The notes under the pieces: model-generated
The model's database searches: none
What the model saw: only the letters and a program-made list of their open reading frames with translations
What the model was told of the DNA's origin: nothing
Shown: positions 1 through 7,636 of the stretch, in pieces
How the letters are laid out: each line of letters opens with the position of its first letter
Position numbering within the stretch: position 1 is the stretch's first letter
Program-made: the position numbers and the translations under genes
NCBI GenBank assembly: GCA_022560655.1
Contig: JADFSS010000014.1
Span: 1 to 36,939 of the forward strand
DNA length: 36,939 bases
Reading direction: 5' to 3'
From: Candidatus Neomarinimicrobiota bacterium
GTDB taxonomy: Bacteria > Fidelibacterota > Marinisomatia > SCGC-AAA003-L08 > TS1B11

Positions 1-2203
1 GTTGAAGACCGAGCTCATAAATGACTGTACGCTGTGGCTTGAGTTCGCCATTACCCATCGTGGAAGTCAACCCGCCAGGCCAGACTTCAAATTCCGAATT
101 ATCGTACAAATGCTCAAAGGTTGGTATCTGGGAAAAATGACCATATGAAAAATGGATAACACCTCGATCAGTAATCGGATAGGAAATCCCAATCCGAGGA
201 CTCATATCATGTACAGGCTTTGTTTTTCTATAATTATTAGTCCATTCCTTACCCCGTACATTAACGGTATCGATAATTTCGCCCATTGCCGCTTCATATT
301 CATCTATTCTCACCAGCCTGGTGCCGTCGTCGGAAATAGAAATTGATAAATATTTCGCGTTGTCCGGGTCTCTAACATCAATGGGGACTTTTGTGTTGGC
401 ATTGAAATAGTCATATCTCAAGCCTATATTGACAATCATGTCCTCAAATTCCATTTTGTCCTGGATGTATGCTGCAGCCTCCACCGGCAGGTGCCGATAG
501 CTATTATTGGCGATGGAGGAGGCAATAGCAATAAAGGGTTCAAAGGGTTTGATTTCAATCCCGGCATTATTTTTTTTGGGAATGATTTCAAATTCGTTGA
601 AAGACAAGACGTGTTTCCTGAATTCCATACCGGTTTTTACCAAGTGTACAGCATGAATTTGACTGGTTAGATCCAGCTTGCCCTGCAATGAACGCGTATT
701 GCGGTTGAAATGCCACATCTCGGTACCACCCGTTATAAAAGCGTTCCTGGAGGCATCATCCAGTCGCTTTGGGTCCACATAGCTAGTATCGAGCGGCTCT
801 TCATATACATACCTTTTAAAATCAAAATATGTGTCGGAGAGCTTAACGGTATAAAAAGTTTTAGAACTTAAGGAATGGTTCCAATTAAATGCTTGGGCAT
901 ATCCATTTTTGAAACGTTGATAATCTCCCTCTGGATTGAGCTTGAATAGGTGGGAATATTCACGAAATTTAATTTCATCCCAGAAAAAACTGTAGGATAC
1001 TTTAATCGAGGGAGAAATGCGAAAGGTAAGTTTTCCTTCCGTACTTATTTTGGCGAACCGGTTCATGGCACTAAAGGTGCCATCACCCGTCTCTTCAACA
1101 TACACATTGGGTTCGCCGGGAGTTGCGCTGCCATCCGCTTCGCCAAAGTCTCCCGTGTCCGGGATTCCATCCTGGCCTACATCATCACTTCTAAAGTCCC
1201 AGTTCTGAAAACTGGAGGAATCGGCAGGCATGAATCTTTCTAGTCCGTAAAGCCAGCCCTTGGTATTGTACGATCTACCCGTTAGGAAAAAAGTTAATCT
1301 TTTACCAAACAGTGGAACGGGACCAGAAAAACTTATTTGCACATTTGTTATGTCGGCCGGGGTGAAATCACTGATATTCAAGTAGGTATCAGCATCGTTA
1401 CTCAAGTAGTCCCCGGAGTAAAAGGATATATTGCCCTGGAATTTATCACGCCCTTCTTTCGTCACGACGTCTATGATGCCCGACATTGCCTGTCCATACT
1501 CAGCATTGAATGTCCCGCTAATGACCTGTAATTCCTGAATCGAAGTATTTTCAATTTCAATAGCGATCTCACCAGAGAAGGGGTCTGTTACCGAAAGGCC
1601 ATCCACCAGGTAAGAGATTTCACTGGCCCGCCCTCCTCGCATGTGGATCTCGCCTCCGGCGCCGATTACAATTCCGGCCTGCAAGGCTATGATATCTCCA
1701 AATTCCTCTACCGGTATTTCCGCCAATTCCTCACTACCTACGATGGCAAGTGTGGAAGTTCGGTCCTTTTGAACGATCGGTCTACTGGCGATGACAAACA
1801 ATTCCTCTAACTCCACTACCGTATGCCCCAATTGAAAGTCAAGCCGGGTGGTAAAGTCTATGGAAACCCTGACGCCCGTGGATCGGATGAGGTTGTAGCC
1901 AATCATAGTGACTTGCACTTCGTAGATTCCCGGTGGAACGTTCAGGATCACGTAGTATCCGTCTACATTGGTGGCCGCACCCAGATAGGTCCCTTGAATA
2001 ACTATATTTGCGCCCACCAAGCCCTCCCCCGTCAAAGCATCCTCAACAAGACCGGTAATCTTACCGGTGGTTCCTCCTTTCAAGATTGAACCTGGGATAC
2101 TCATCAGGAGACAAACAAGGAGGGTATGAATCAGCAGGGGTAATTGGTTTTGGGTCAGAGTACCCTTTATCCGGCGGAGATGTTTAGGTGAAGCAGCTGA
2201 CAT
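1..2203 (-). CDS. TonB-dependent outer-membrane receptor, 3' end beyond window
   Basis: The frame is read from ATG at 2203 and the stretches I translated, including the last codons, stay open to the window edge, so the C-terminus is missing. An N-terminal hydrophobic segment (about residues 21-37) suggests export. It is followed by a CarboxypepD_reg-like domain (GKITGLVEDALTGEGLVGA, then DGYYVILNVPPG) and a plug domain containing MRGGRASEISYLVDG and AEYGQAMSGIIDVVTKEG, typical of TonB-dependent receptors. The visible barrel part contains GLRYDYFN and ends in LKPQRTVIYELGLQ, a usual late-barrel motif. Such proteins take up large substrates through the outer membrane using TonB energy. The substrate cannot be told, and no SusD-like partner is visible. 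The architecture is common in FCB-group bacteria. Confidence 0.9.
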   Translation of the reverse strand, partial: MSAASPKHLRRIKGTLTQNQLPLLIHTLLVCLLMSIPGSILKGGTTGKITGLVEDALTGEGLVGANIVIQGTYLGAATNVDGYYVILNVPPGIYEVQVTMIGYNLIRSTGVRVSIDFTTRLDFQLGHTVVELEELFVIASRPIVQKDRTSTLAIVGSEELAEIPVEEFGDIIALQAGIVIGAGGEIHMRGGRASEISYLVDGLSVTDPFSGEIAIEIENTSIQELQVISGTFNAEYGQAMSGIIDVVTKEGRDKFQGNISFYSGDYLSNDADTYLNISDFTPADITNVQISFSGPVPLFGKRLTFFLTGRSYNTKGWLYGLERFMPADSSSFQNWDFRSDDVGQDGIPDTGDFGEADGSATPGEPNVYVEETGDGTFSAMNRFAKISTEGKLTFRISPSIKVSYSFFWDEIKFREYSHLFKLNPEGDYQRFKNGYAQAFNWNHSLSSKTFYTVKLSDTYFDFKRYVYEEPLDTSYVDPKRLDDASRNAFITGGTEMWHFNRNTRSLQGKLDLTSQIHAVHLVKTGMEFRKHVLSFNEFEIIPKKNNAGIEIKPFEPFIAIASSIANNSYRHLPVEAAAYIQDKMEFEDMIVNIGLRYDYFNANTKVPIDVRDPDNAKYLSISISDDGTRLVRIDEYEAAMGEIIDTVNVRGKEWTNNYRKTKPVHDMSPRIGISYPITDRGVIHFSYGHFSQIPTFEHLYDNSEFEVWPGGLTSTMGNGELKPQRTVIYELGLQ

Positions 2204-2342
2204 CCCGGTCCTTTTTTATCCCGATTTACCTGATGACGAAGGAGCTTAGGTCTTCAGAGCCTTTTAAACATTTGGGGCTAAAAACTAATGGAGACATTAT
2301 GCCTTTCCAAGGTTTAATTGACGCCTCCTCTGAATCGTACAA

Positions 2343-2440
2343 CTTGGTCACCACTGGTCACCGTAGGGCATATTCCTGACCCATTTTCCGGCGTCCTTTT
2401 CTATTTCACGAGGGAAAGTACATGAACTGAAAATCCATTG
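2343..2440 (-). repeat. att-like repeat, copy A (inverted)
   Basis: Read on the minus strand, this begins with GGATTTTCAG (2436-2427), the sequence of a tRNA-Phe anticodon arm. It continues with TCATGTAC, TCGTGAAATA, GGAAAA and two GGTGACC elements 10 bp apart (2361-2343). The same order of blocks recurs at 7131-7230 and 7472-7555 on the plus strand. It is best read as an attachment site with integrase arm sites left by an element that targets tRNA-Phe. Confidence 0.65.
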
Positions 2441-2554
2441 ACCGGTAAAACAAAGGCCCCATCGATCTGTCAACCGGCTGAACCTCTGGCAGTGCGGTCA
2501 CGATTTAGTCACGTTGGCCTCATAAACTGCTGTTTTTTTTCATAACCGACCGCG

Positions 2555-2598
2555 AGCTCATAACCCGAAGGTCGCAGGTTCAAATCTTACCCCCGCTA
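2555..2598 (+). pseudogene. 3' half of a tRNA-Met(CAT) gene
   Basis: The sequence from GCTCATAACCC through the T-loop GGTTCAAAT to CCCCGCTAC matches the anticodon-loop-to-acceptor half of a tRNA with a CAT anticodon. The 5' side is unrelated, and the T-stem carries a mismatch, so it cannot be a working tRNA. A terminator follows at 2610-2640, as after a real tRNA gene. It is probably a remnant of site-specific integration into tRNA-Met. The isoacceptor (elongator, initiator or Ile2) is uncertain. Confidence 0.6.
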
Positions 2599-2609
2599 CG
2601 CGTCGATAG

Positions 2610-2640
2610 CCCTCGGTACCATCAGCCAGCCGAGGGTTTT
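2610..2640 (+). terminator. rho-independent terminator after tRNA-Met remnant
   Basis: CCCTCGG (2610-2616) pairs with CCGAGGG (2630-2636) across a 13-nt loop and is followed directly by TTTT. It lies 11 nt after the tRNA half and fits the original tRNA terminator. Confidence 0.7.
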
Positions 2641-2655
2641 CCAAATATAGCCCGA

Positions 2656-2691
2656 TTGTCGTTTGGTGCTGCCGAATGTCGCTGAGTGTCG
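2656..2691 (+). repeat. phased TGTCG repeats, possible integrase arm sites
   Basis: TGTCG occurs at 2657-2661, 2677-2681 and 2687-2691, that is at 20 and 10 bp spacing on one helical face. They sit just downstream of the tRNA-Met 3' half and its terminator. This resembles arm-type binding sites beside a core site. The role is inferred from spacing and position only. Confidence 0.35.
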
Positions 2692-2761
2692 TCCAGGCGG
2701 GCCCCAAATGGCCCCACCGGGTCACGTGTAGTGATGACGAGTGGATGGGCTTCGGACAGAT

Positions 2762-3586
2762 CTATTTCTGGCCAGAAAGGTCCCCGAAAAATTCAATTAT
2801 CAGATTATTTAGATCCGCTGCATGATGAGAGTGAAATAACTCCATGGAATGATAGTCACCGGAATATATCTTCAGTCGCTTCGGTTCCACTGCGATATCA
2901 TAGAGGTCCATGGCATATTGAGCAAATGGTCTTCCATTGGCATAGTCATACTCGGCTGAGATGAACAACTTTGGGTACGGCGAGCTCAAATCACTTTCAT
3001 CCAATCCTAACCGGTTATTCACCACTGGGGGAATGGAAATGGTGATTAATCCGTTCAACGCCGGCCCGTTTTTGGCAGATCCAAAGCCCCCCAGGCCGAC
3101 CCCGAGACTGGCGATATTGTCATAGCCAAGGTCTCTGAGATATCCGATGATGGCCTCTACATCAGTGTGTACTTCTGCATATCGTGGCGATCCGCCCGTG
3201 AGGCCGCGGCCTTGAAAGTCAAATGCCAGAGCGGTCATGCCGTTGCGAGCCAGTTCCTCGGCCAGGGGAAGTAAACCTGTTTGGTTCTGACCCAGCACAA
3301 ACGAATGGGCCAGCACCACAGCCTGATCTGCATGCGGCACCTTGAACAACGTTCCGGCAAGCATGACTCCGCTAACATTCCTTACCCAGACCTGTTCCAC
3401 CGAGAATCTGTCCGGCTGGTCTGATTGCTGCTCCTCGGGTCCCTGGTGGTTGAAAAGATTTGTGGCTGGCATTGAGGATCCCAGCCGTGGCGAGCCTTGG
3501 CTGAGCTCAGCGGCCGTTGTGGCCCGGATGGAACCACCGAGCATGGCGACTAAAGCCAGGGCAATTAGGGTGTACTTGCAGCTCAC
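2762..3586 (-). CDS. exported alpha/beta-hydrolase-like protein lacking the nucleophile serine
   Basis: The 274-residue protein has a signal peptide (about residues 1-26). The alpha/beta-hydrolase fold is indicated by VVLAHSFVLGQ (residues 90-100, oxyanion-hole region), TALAFDFQGRGLTGG (118-132), a late acidic strand FISAEYDYANG and a C-terminal GDYHS histidine. At the nucleophile elbow it reads SLGVGLGG (160-167), so the expected GxSxG serine is Gly164, encoded GGC, one base from AGC. Family members are periplasmic esterases or peptidase-like hydrolases. This one is probably inactive in classical serine hydrolysis or uses another chemistry. It lies alone inside the integration scar zone, so a partner cannot be inferred. 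Confidence 0.8.
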   Translation of the reverse strand: MSCKYTLIALALVAMLGGSIRATTAAELSQGSPRLGSSMPATNLFNHQGPEEQQSDQPDRFSVEQVWVRNVSGVMLAGTLFKVPHADQAVVLAHSFVLGQNQTGLLPLAEELARNGMTALAFDFQGRGLTGGSPRYAEVHTDVEAIIGYLRDLGYDNIASLGVGLGGFGSAKNGPALNGLITISIPPVVNNRLGLDESDLSSPYPKLFISAEYDYANGRPFAQYAMDLYDIAVEPKRLKIYSGDYHSMELFHSHHAADLNNLIIEFFGDLSGQK

Positions 3587-3696
3587 CAGCTACTTATTGC
3601 GAATCCGGATGTCATGATCCCTCAAGTTGGATGGCATCTATTATGGGCGGCCAGCTCAGCTATGATTGAAATTCTGCTCGATGCAAGCTGCCGTAC

Positions 3697-4182
3697 CTAA
3701 TTCGTACTCATTCCGATGCTGTCTAAAAACTCCAAATAGCCGTCCTTTTTCAAAGTATCCCGTTCTTTCATGTAATAGGCTTGAATTCTGCCGAGACGTA
3801 TCCACGTAGTCAAGTAATAGAGACTCATTGGGGAACTCGTTTGAGCTGTGAGACTCCCCGCCATGTCGCTTTTCAGGACAATGATAATACCCGGATGATC
3901 CTGCTTCATTCGGCGCGTGCCCGAAGCAATCAGTCCCCGGGCGGTCTTCGTAATGATCACCCCAACTGAACTATCCCAGGACGGAGCAATGCCAATTCTG
4001 GCTCCAGTGGCCAAGGGCTCGAAAAGCATGCTGTTTGTCTCCAGCCAGGCCTGCCATTGGCCAACCTCTGGGCCGTCGATTTTTCCAGCCCCATCGGCTG
4101 AGGTCGATCTCGTCGCCAGGTTCCGGAAGCCTCCCAGGAGATTGATGGCCAGCGTTAATCCCAGCAGTGACATCACAAGCAA
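3697..4182 (-). CDS. hypothetical membrane-anchored protein
   Basis: A 161-residue frame begins at TTG 4182. ATG at 4173 is an alternative, and translation could begin as early as CTG 4203, directly after an in-frame stop, which would add LIKKYWY before the first hydrophobic stretch. Residues 1-19 are a single hydrophobic segment (MSLLGLTLAINLLGG), so the protein is probably exported or N-terminally anchored. The rest (for example GVIITKTARGLIASGTRR, then a tail rich in charged residues) matches no family I recognise. It lies between the hydrolase and the sigma/anti-sigma genes on the same strand but is separated by gaps of over 100 nt, so co-transcription is unclear. Confidence 0.5.
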   Translation of the reverse strand: MLVMSLLGLTLAINLLGGFRNLATRSTSADGAGKIDGPEVGQWQAWLETNSMLFEPLATGARIGIAPSWDSSVGVIITKTARGLIASGTRRMKQDHPGIIIVLKSDMAGSLTAQTSSPMSLYYLTTWIRLGRIQAYYMKERDTLKKDGYLEFLDSIGMSTN

Positions 4183-4373
4183 GTACCAATATTTCTTGAT
4201 CAGTTAATTAGCCCGCCGTGATGAGGTCCCTAAATGATGCTGTCAGCGCTTGATTCGGGAGCGGTCTTTCGAGGGAGCTTTTCGGATCATGGGAGTGAAA
4301 CCCTGCTTCTCAAATACTGCGACAGATATTCTAGTTAAGGTTTGTGGTTACTATGCTGGTAGGTAGAATCTGG

Positions 4374-4520
4374 TTAGATATCCCAGTTTGAGCAACAGCC
4401 GCTCAATGTGGTGCACTGACCATATTCATACTCGACTTCATTCGTACCCATTGAAAAGGCGAAGCTTCCCAAGGTGAGAACGGCCATTGCAATCAACGCG
4501 AAGGTCTTTCTCTTGATCAT
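4374..4520 (-). CDS. 48-residue secreted cysteine-containing peptide
   Basis: ATG at 4520 follows a G-rich ribosome-binding stretch (GGGGGGTGA) at close spacing, and the frame runs to TAA at 4374. Residues 1-24 form a clear signal sequence: MIKRK, then a hydrophobic core of FALIAMAVLTLG type. The mature part is about 25 residues, acidic, ending in YEYGQCTTLSGCCSNWDI with three cysteines. It lies 61 nt downstream of the anti-sigma gene on the same strand, so it may be the last gene of that operon. I recognise no family. Candidate roles are a signalling peptide sensed by the anti-sigma factor or a product of the regulon. Confidence 0.55.
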   Translation of the reverse strand: MIKRKTFALIAMAVLTLGSFAFSMGTNEVEYEYGQCTTLSGCCSNWDI

Positions 4521-4581
4521 AGTCACCCCCCTTTCTTCTGCCGATAGTCTTCTTGGAAGCAGGGTTCACTCCATCATGTAT

Positions 4582-5448
4582 TTAAGATTGCTCGATCAGG
4601 GCGATCAATCTTGGCAATTCATCATAGATTGATTCTCCAACCAGCACGATCTTGCTGGTGCTGGTCACCCAGCTGACCACCTGATATTTACCCGCCTCAG
4701 AAACGTGGAACCAGCGTCCACCAATGAGTGTCCGCTCCAATTTGTACCTGCCAAACGTAAAAGGATGTTCCTGGGGTTGTTGGAACAGCACAATCTCATT
4801 GTGTCCGCTCGATATGCTGCACTGCACGGAATGGCAGCAGGCAGTTTTTAACAGTCTGGCATCAGTAATCTCATAATCCTGCGAGAGTAGCGCATAGGAC
4901 GCCAGAGCAAAGGAGATGGAGGCCCCTGCCGACTCGTATTCCACGGGCTCGCTGTGATACAGCTGGTCAAACTGCGTTGGCTCACGGTCGCGTGACACCG
5001 CGTCGAGATATATCCCGTAGTCAAAATCATAGTGGCTCAGCATTTCTGCCCTTTGGGCTTGGGGGCTATAGAGTATTTTGTAGATCACCACCAGATTCGC
5101 CGCGAGCAGAACAGTCAAAGCTCCCATCATCGCAGGCCTGCGAATTGCTGGCGAAATAGTCCCCACCCAGCGCGGCGCGGCCGCCAACACAGCGCGAAAG
5201 CCGCCCGCGGCCCGCATTCGATTTCCAGATTCCAGTCGCTGCCCTATCCCTGCCCATAGTTGCTCGCGATTAGGCAGCGGCGATTGATCAAATTGCGAGG
5301 CCATGTGCGCCCCCTGGACGACTTTCTGGTAAGCTGCCCCACAAGCCGCACAGGAAGCCAGGTGCTCGCGTACTCTATTTGCGAATGCCTCATCCAGTTC
5401 CCCGTCCAGGTAGGCGGAAAAAAATCGTCGCATCCGAAAGTGTTTCAT
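4582..5448 (-). CDS. membrane anti-sigma factor with zinc-finger domain
   Basis: The 288-residue protein opens with an anti-sigma zinc-finger (zf-HC2) domain: the HxxxCxxC motif is His29-Leu-Ala-Ser-Cys33-Ala-Ala-Cys36. A single transmembrane helix spans about residues 108-127 (ALTVLLAANLVVIYKILY). The C-terminal ~160 residues would be periplasmic and contain a cysteine cluster ACCHSVQC. The start lies one base after the stop of the ECF sigma gene, implying translational coupling. It should hold the sigma factor inactive in the cytoplasm until the periplasmic domain receives a signal. The signal is unknown, and the cysteine cluster could bind metal or sense redox state. Confidence 0.85.
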   Translation of the reverse strand: MKHFRMRRFFSAYLDGELDEAFANRVREHLASCAACGAAYQKVVQGAHMASQFDQSPLPNREQLWAGIGQRLESGNRMRAAGGFRAVLAAAPRWVGTISPAIRRPAMMGALTVLLAANLVVIYKILYSPQAQRAEMLSHYDFDYGIYLDAVSRDREPTQFDQLYHSEPVEYESAGASISFALASYALLSQDYEITDARLLKTACCHSVQCSISSGHNEIVLFQQPQEHPFTFGRYKLERTLIGGRWFHVSEAGKYQVVSWVTSTSKIVLVGESIYDELPRLIALIEQS

Positions 5449-5449
5449 A

Positions 5450-6052
5450 CTATGCTTTCTGCAGGTAGGTTCGGTCTACCGCCATTTTACTGAGGATATC
5501 TCTGAGGCGCGTACGGCCCCGATTCAACCGTGAACTGACGGTTCCCAACGAACAATTCAGGATACCTGAAATATCCAGCAGAGATAATTCTTCAATATGC
5601 TTTAAGATGATAACGGTCCTCAATTTTGGACTGAGCTGGCTCAACGCATATTGCAACAGCTCCTGAGTATCCATTTGCCAACGCTGATTCTTTGACACTT
5701 TTTCAAGGTTCATGTCCCTGTCCGCGCCGTCTGCTGCCCCTTCCCCATCGACAGAAGTATCAGCATATTGCCGGTAATATCGCAGCCTCTGGCGCTCTTT
5801 ATCCCGGCAAACATTGAGCGTGACGCGGTATAGCCAGGTGTGGAACTTGGAACCTCCTTTAAACTGAATCAGGTCTCTTAAGACTTTCACAAATACATCC
5901 TGAGTAATATCCTCGGCCTCCTGGGTATTCCCCGTATAGCGTAGGCCCATCCGATAAACCCGTTCGTAGTGCTGCAGGAACAGTTCCTCAAAAGCCCGTT
6001 TGTCACCACGTTGGCAGGCGGCTATTAGTTCATCTTGGGCCGATCCGCTCAT
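5450..6052 (-). CDS. ECF-type RNA polymerase sigma factor
   Basis: The 200-residue protein has the two usual ECF domains. Sigma-2 covers about residues 10-85, with GNTQEAEDITQDVFVKVLRD and FHTWLYRVTLNVCRDK. Sigma-4 covers about residues 135-190, with LSPKLRTVIILKHIEELSL and the helix-turn-helix LLDISGILNCSLGTVSSRL. The length is normal for the family. The gene directly precedes its zinc-finger anti-sigma factor with 1 nt between them. It redirects RNA polymerase to a stress or envelope regulon. I could not identify a confident autoregulatory promoter upstream. Confidence 0.92.
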   Translation of the reverse strand: MSGSAQDELIAACQRGDKRAFEELFLQHYERVYRMGLRYTGNTQEAEDITQDVFVKVLRDLIQFKGGSKFHTWLYRVTLNVCRDKERQRLRYYRQYADTSVDGEGAADGADRDMNLEKVSKNQRWQMDTQELLQYALSQLSPKLRTVIILKHIEELSLLDISGILNCSLGTVSSRLNRGRTRLRDILSKMAVDRTYLQKA

Positions 6053-6174
6053 GGGCCAGAATTGATCGGCTCAATTGGGAGTCTGCTTAGGATATCCACG
6101 CCAGCTTCAATTGATTAGACGTTTGATAGTTCGAAATCATCCCTGAAATTATTCGGAATTGGGGTGTAGTAGAT

Positions 6175-6990
6175 ATGTCCCATGATGCCATCAGTCTGCC
6201 GTGCACGCCTGCCAAGATCGAAGGCTACATCAAGCGTCGGCTCGAGACTGGCCATTAGAAGGGCGGTATCAATGTCGATCTGCGCACCCTGAAAGCCCTC
6301 TTTTCATGGGCGTCAAAAGAGATTACCTGGATACCAACGCATTCGTAAAGGTTGAGATGTTCCAGGTGGCCCCTAGCACGCCAAGACCATTGACACCGGA
6401 AGAGCTCGAGGGGCTTTTTACGGGGTGTCAAAGGGAAAGTCGCTGGTACCCTCTGGTAATGGTTTACTTGCTGACAGGGGCACGGCTTTCTGAGGAGCTG
6501 AAGCCGAAACTATCATGGAAGGATATCGACCTAGAGAACGGGATACTGATACTGCCCTTCCGAAGGGGCCAGAAGTCAACCGAGTTTCCGATGGAGCCAG
6601 TACTCTTGGAAATATTCCGTGACCTCAAGGCGAATCCATACACGAAGGAGAATAGCAATCTGCCTGAAGACCAAGGAGTATCCATTCCCGTTCATTGCAT
6701 CGTACGTTGGCCATAAGATCAAGGCCATCTTGAATAGGGCAGGCATTGACGCAACCGCTCATGATTTAAGGGACTCGTTTGTCAGTCACTTGATTTATCT
6801 GGGCTACTCCCTTGAGGACGTGAGCAAGATCGCCGGACACTCGACGATCAAGGTGACAGAAAGGCATTATTATGAGCAACTGCAGGAGCGCTGGCGGAGC
6901 ATGCTCGCGGATTTGGGAAGCTACTTAGTCCGGAGCCAGCCTGGCGGCAAAACTGAGGCCGTAGAAAAAACGAGTCCGGAAAACGGGTAG
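6175..6990 (+). pseudogene. tyrosine recombinase/phage-type integrase, frameshifted
   Basis: The remnant starts near ATG 6175 with a SAM-like core-binding piece (TPAKIEGYIKRRLETG). It hits an in-frame TAG after about 26 codons and shifts frame near 6317 (KALFSWASK to RDYLDTNAF) and again near 6690 (SNLPEDQ to YPFPFIASYVGHKIK). The catalytic domain is otherwise recognisable: LLTGARLSEEL (first Arg), HDLRDSFVSHLIYLGYS (HxLR), GHSTIKVTERHYYE (His and tyrosine nucleophile). At least two frameshifts and one nonsense codon make it non-functional. It lies about 110 bp from the tRNA-Phe 3' half, as expected for an integrase of an element that used that tRNA. Confidence 0.85.
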
Positions 6991-7061
6991 AAAACGCCCC
7001 TATAGGTGCCCAATCCTGACCAATTCAGGACTTTTCCTGCAATCGGCAATAACAAATGGAA

Positions 7062-7092
7062 AAGCCCCTTCTCTCGATGGGAGAAGGGGCTT
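7062..7092 (-). terminator. terminator hairpin of the tRNA-Phe remnant
   Basis: A perfect 12-bp inverted repeat AAGCCCCTTCTC (7062-7073) / GAGAAGGGGCTT (7081-7092) encloses a 7-nt loop. On the minus strand it follows the tRNA-Phe 3' end by 8 nt and is trailed by TTCCATTTGTT, a loose U-rich tract. It may also end transcription from the integrase remnant on the plus strand. Confidence 0.65.
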
Positions 7093-7100
7093 ATCTTAGG

Positions 7101-7142
7101 GTGGCTCGGGGCGGAATTGAACCACCGACACATGGATTTCAA
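7101..7142 (-). pseudogene. 3' half of a tRNA-Phe gene
   Basis: On the minus strand the sequence runs TTGAAATCC (anticodon loop), a short variable region, the T-arm GGTGG-TTCAATT-CCGCC (five pairs, one G-U) and the acceptor strand CCGAGCCACC. The other half of the anticodon stem and everything 5' of it is missing, replaced by the att-like repeat. It is the tRNA tail left at the edge of an integrated element. The anticodon loop is slightly changed from a regular GAA context, so the assignment to Phe rests on the whole 3' half. Confidence 0.7.
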
Positions 7143-7230
7143 GATCATGTACATCTCGTCGTGAAATAATAAATGAGGCAGGAAAACGGGGCAGGAAATT
7201 GCCTAATGGTGACCAGTGGTGACCAGTTAC
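7131..7230 (+). repeat. att-like repeat, copy B
   Basis: It starts inside the tRNA-Phe half at CATGGATTTCAAGATC and continues TCATGTAC, TCGTGAAATA, GGAAAACGGGGCAGGAAA, ending with a perfect tandem of the decamer GGTGACCAGT (7208-7217, 7218-7227). The order of blocks matches copies A and C. The tandem decamer with helical period looks like integrase arm sites. Confidence 0.65.
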
Positions 7231-7471
7231 TATGGCAACTGCGGATCATGCGCAGCCTTCAAGATGGTGCTGCTGAAGTAGGAAAAGCCTGCCTTTCAAG
7301 CCAGAACTAGCCCCTCATCTGGATACATAGCGGAATTACCCTCGTGGAAAATGGAGGGTACCGCTAGTTCAGTGATCGGGGGGACAGGTAACATAGTTCG
7401 GTAGTAGATTTTGAACAAGGGAGACGTGGTATCATATCACCGTGTGTTTTCCTCGGCAGCCAGGGTCATAA

Positions 7472-7555
7472 ATTGGATTTTCAGATCATTTATCTCTCAT
7501 CGTGAAACGGAAAAAGAGTATGGAAAACGAGGCAGTAGAATGCCTATTGGTGACC
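7472..7555 (+). repeat. att-like repeat, copy C
   Basis: GGATTTTCAG (7475-7484) is followed by ATCATTTATCTCTCATCGTG, GGAAAACGAGGCAG and TGCCTATTGGTGACC. It is a more diverged direct copy of 7131-7230, about 340 bp further on, with the second GGTGACC decayed. The 240 bp between B and C contain no gene that I can support. Confidence 0.55.
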
Positions 7556-7603
7556 TACCCTGACTAGGATAGGGACCTGGGTCTTATTGAGGCTATTTTA
7601 ATG

Positions 7604-7629
7604 GTTTTAAAGTTTTAAAAGTATTAAAC
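7604..7629 (+). promoter_or_regulatory. candidate ArsR-type operator
   Basis: Three near-identical AT-rich units, GTTTTAAA (7604), GTTTTAAAA (7612) and GTATTAAAC (7621), lie in tandem immediately upstream of the regulator's GTG at 7637. ArsR-family repressors usually bind AT-rich sites overlapping their own promoter. This is inference from position. Confidence 0.4.
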
Positions 7630-7636
7630 TCGAAGC

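Noticed and set aside
7340-7445. Sequence resembling an insertion-sequence left end (GGGGACAGGTAACATAG)
   Set aside because: No transposase coding follows and no second end was found; the resemblance is from memory only.
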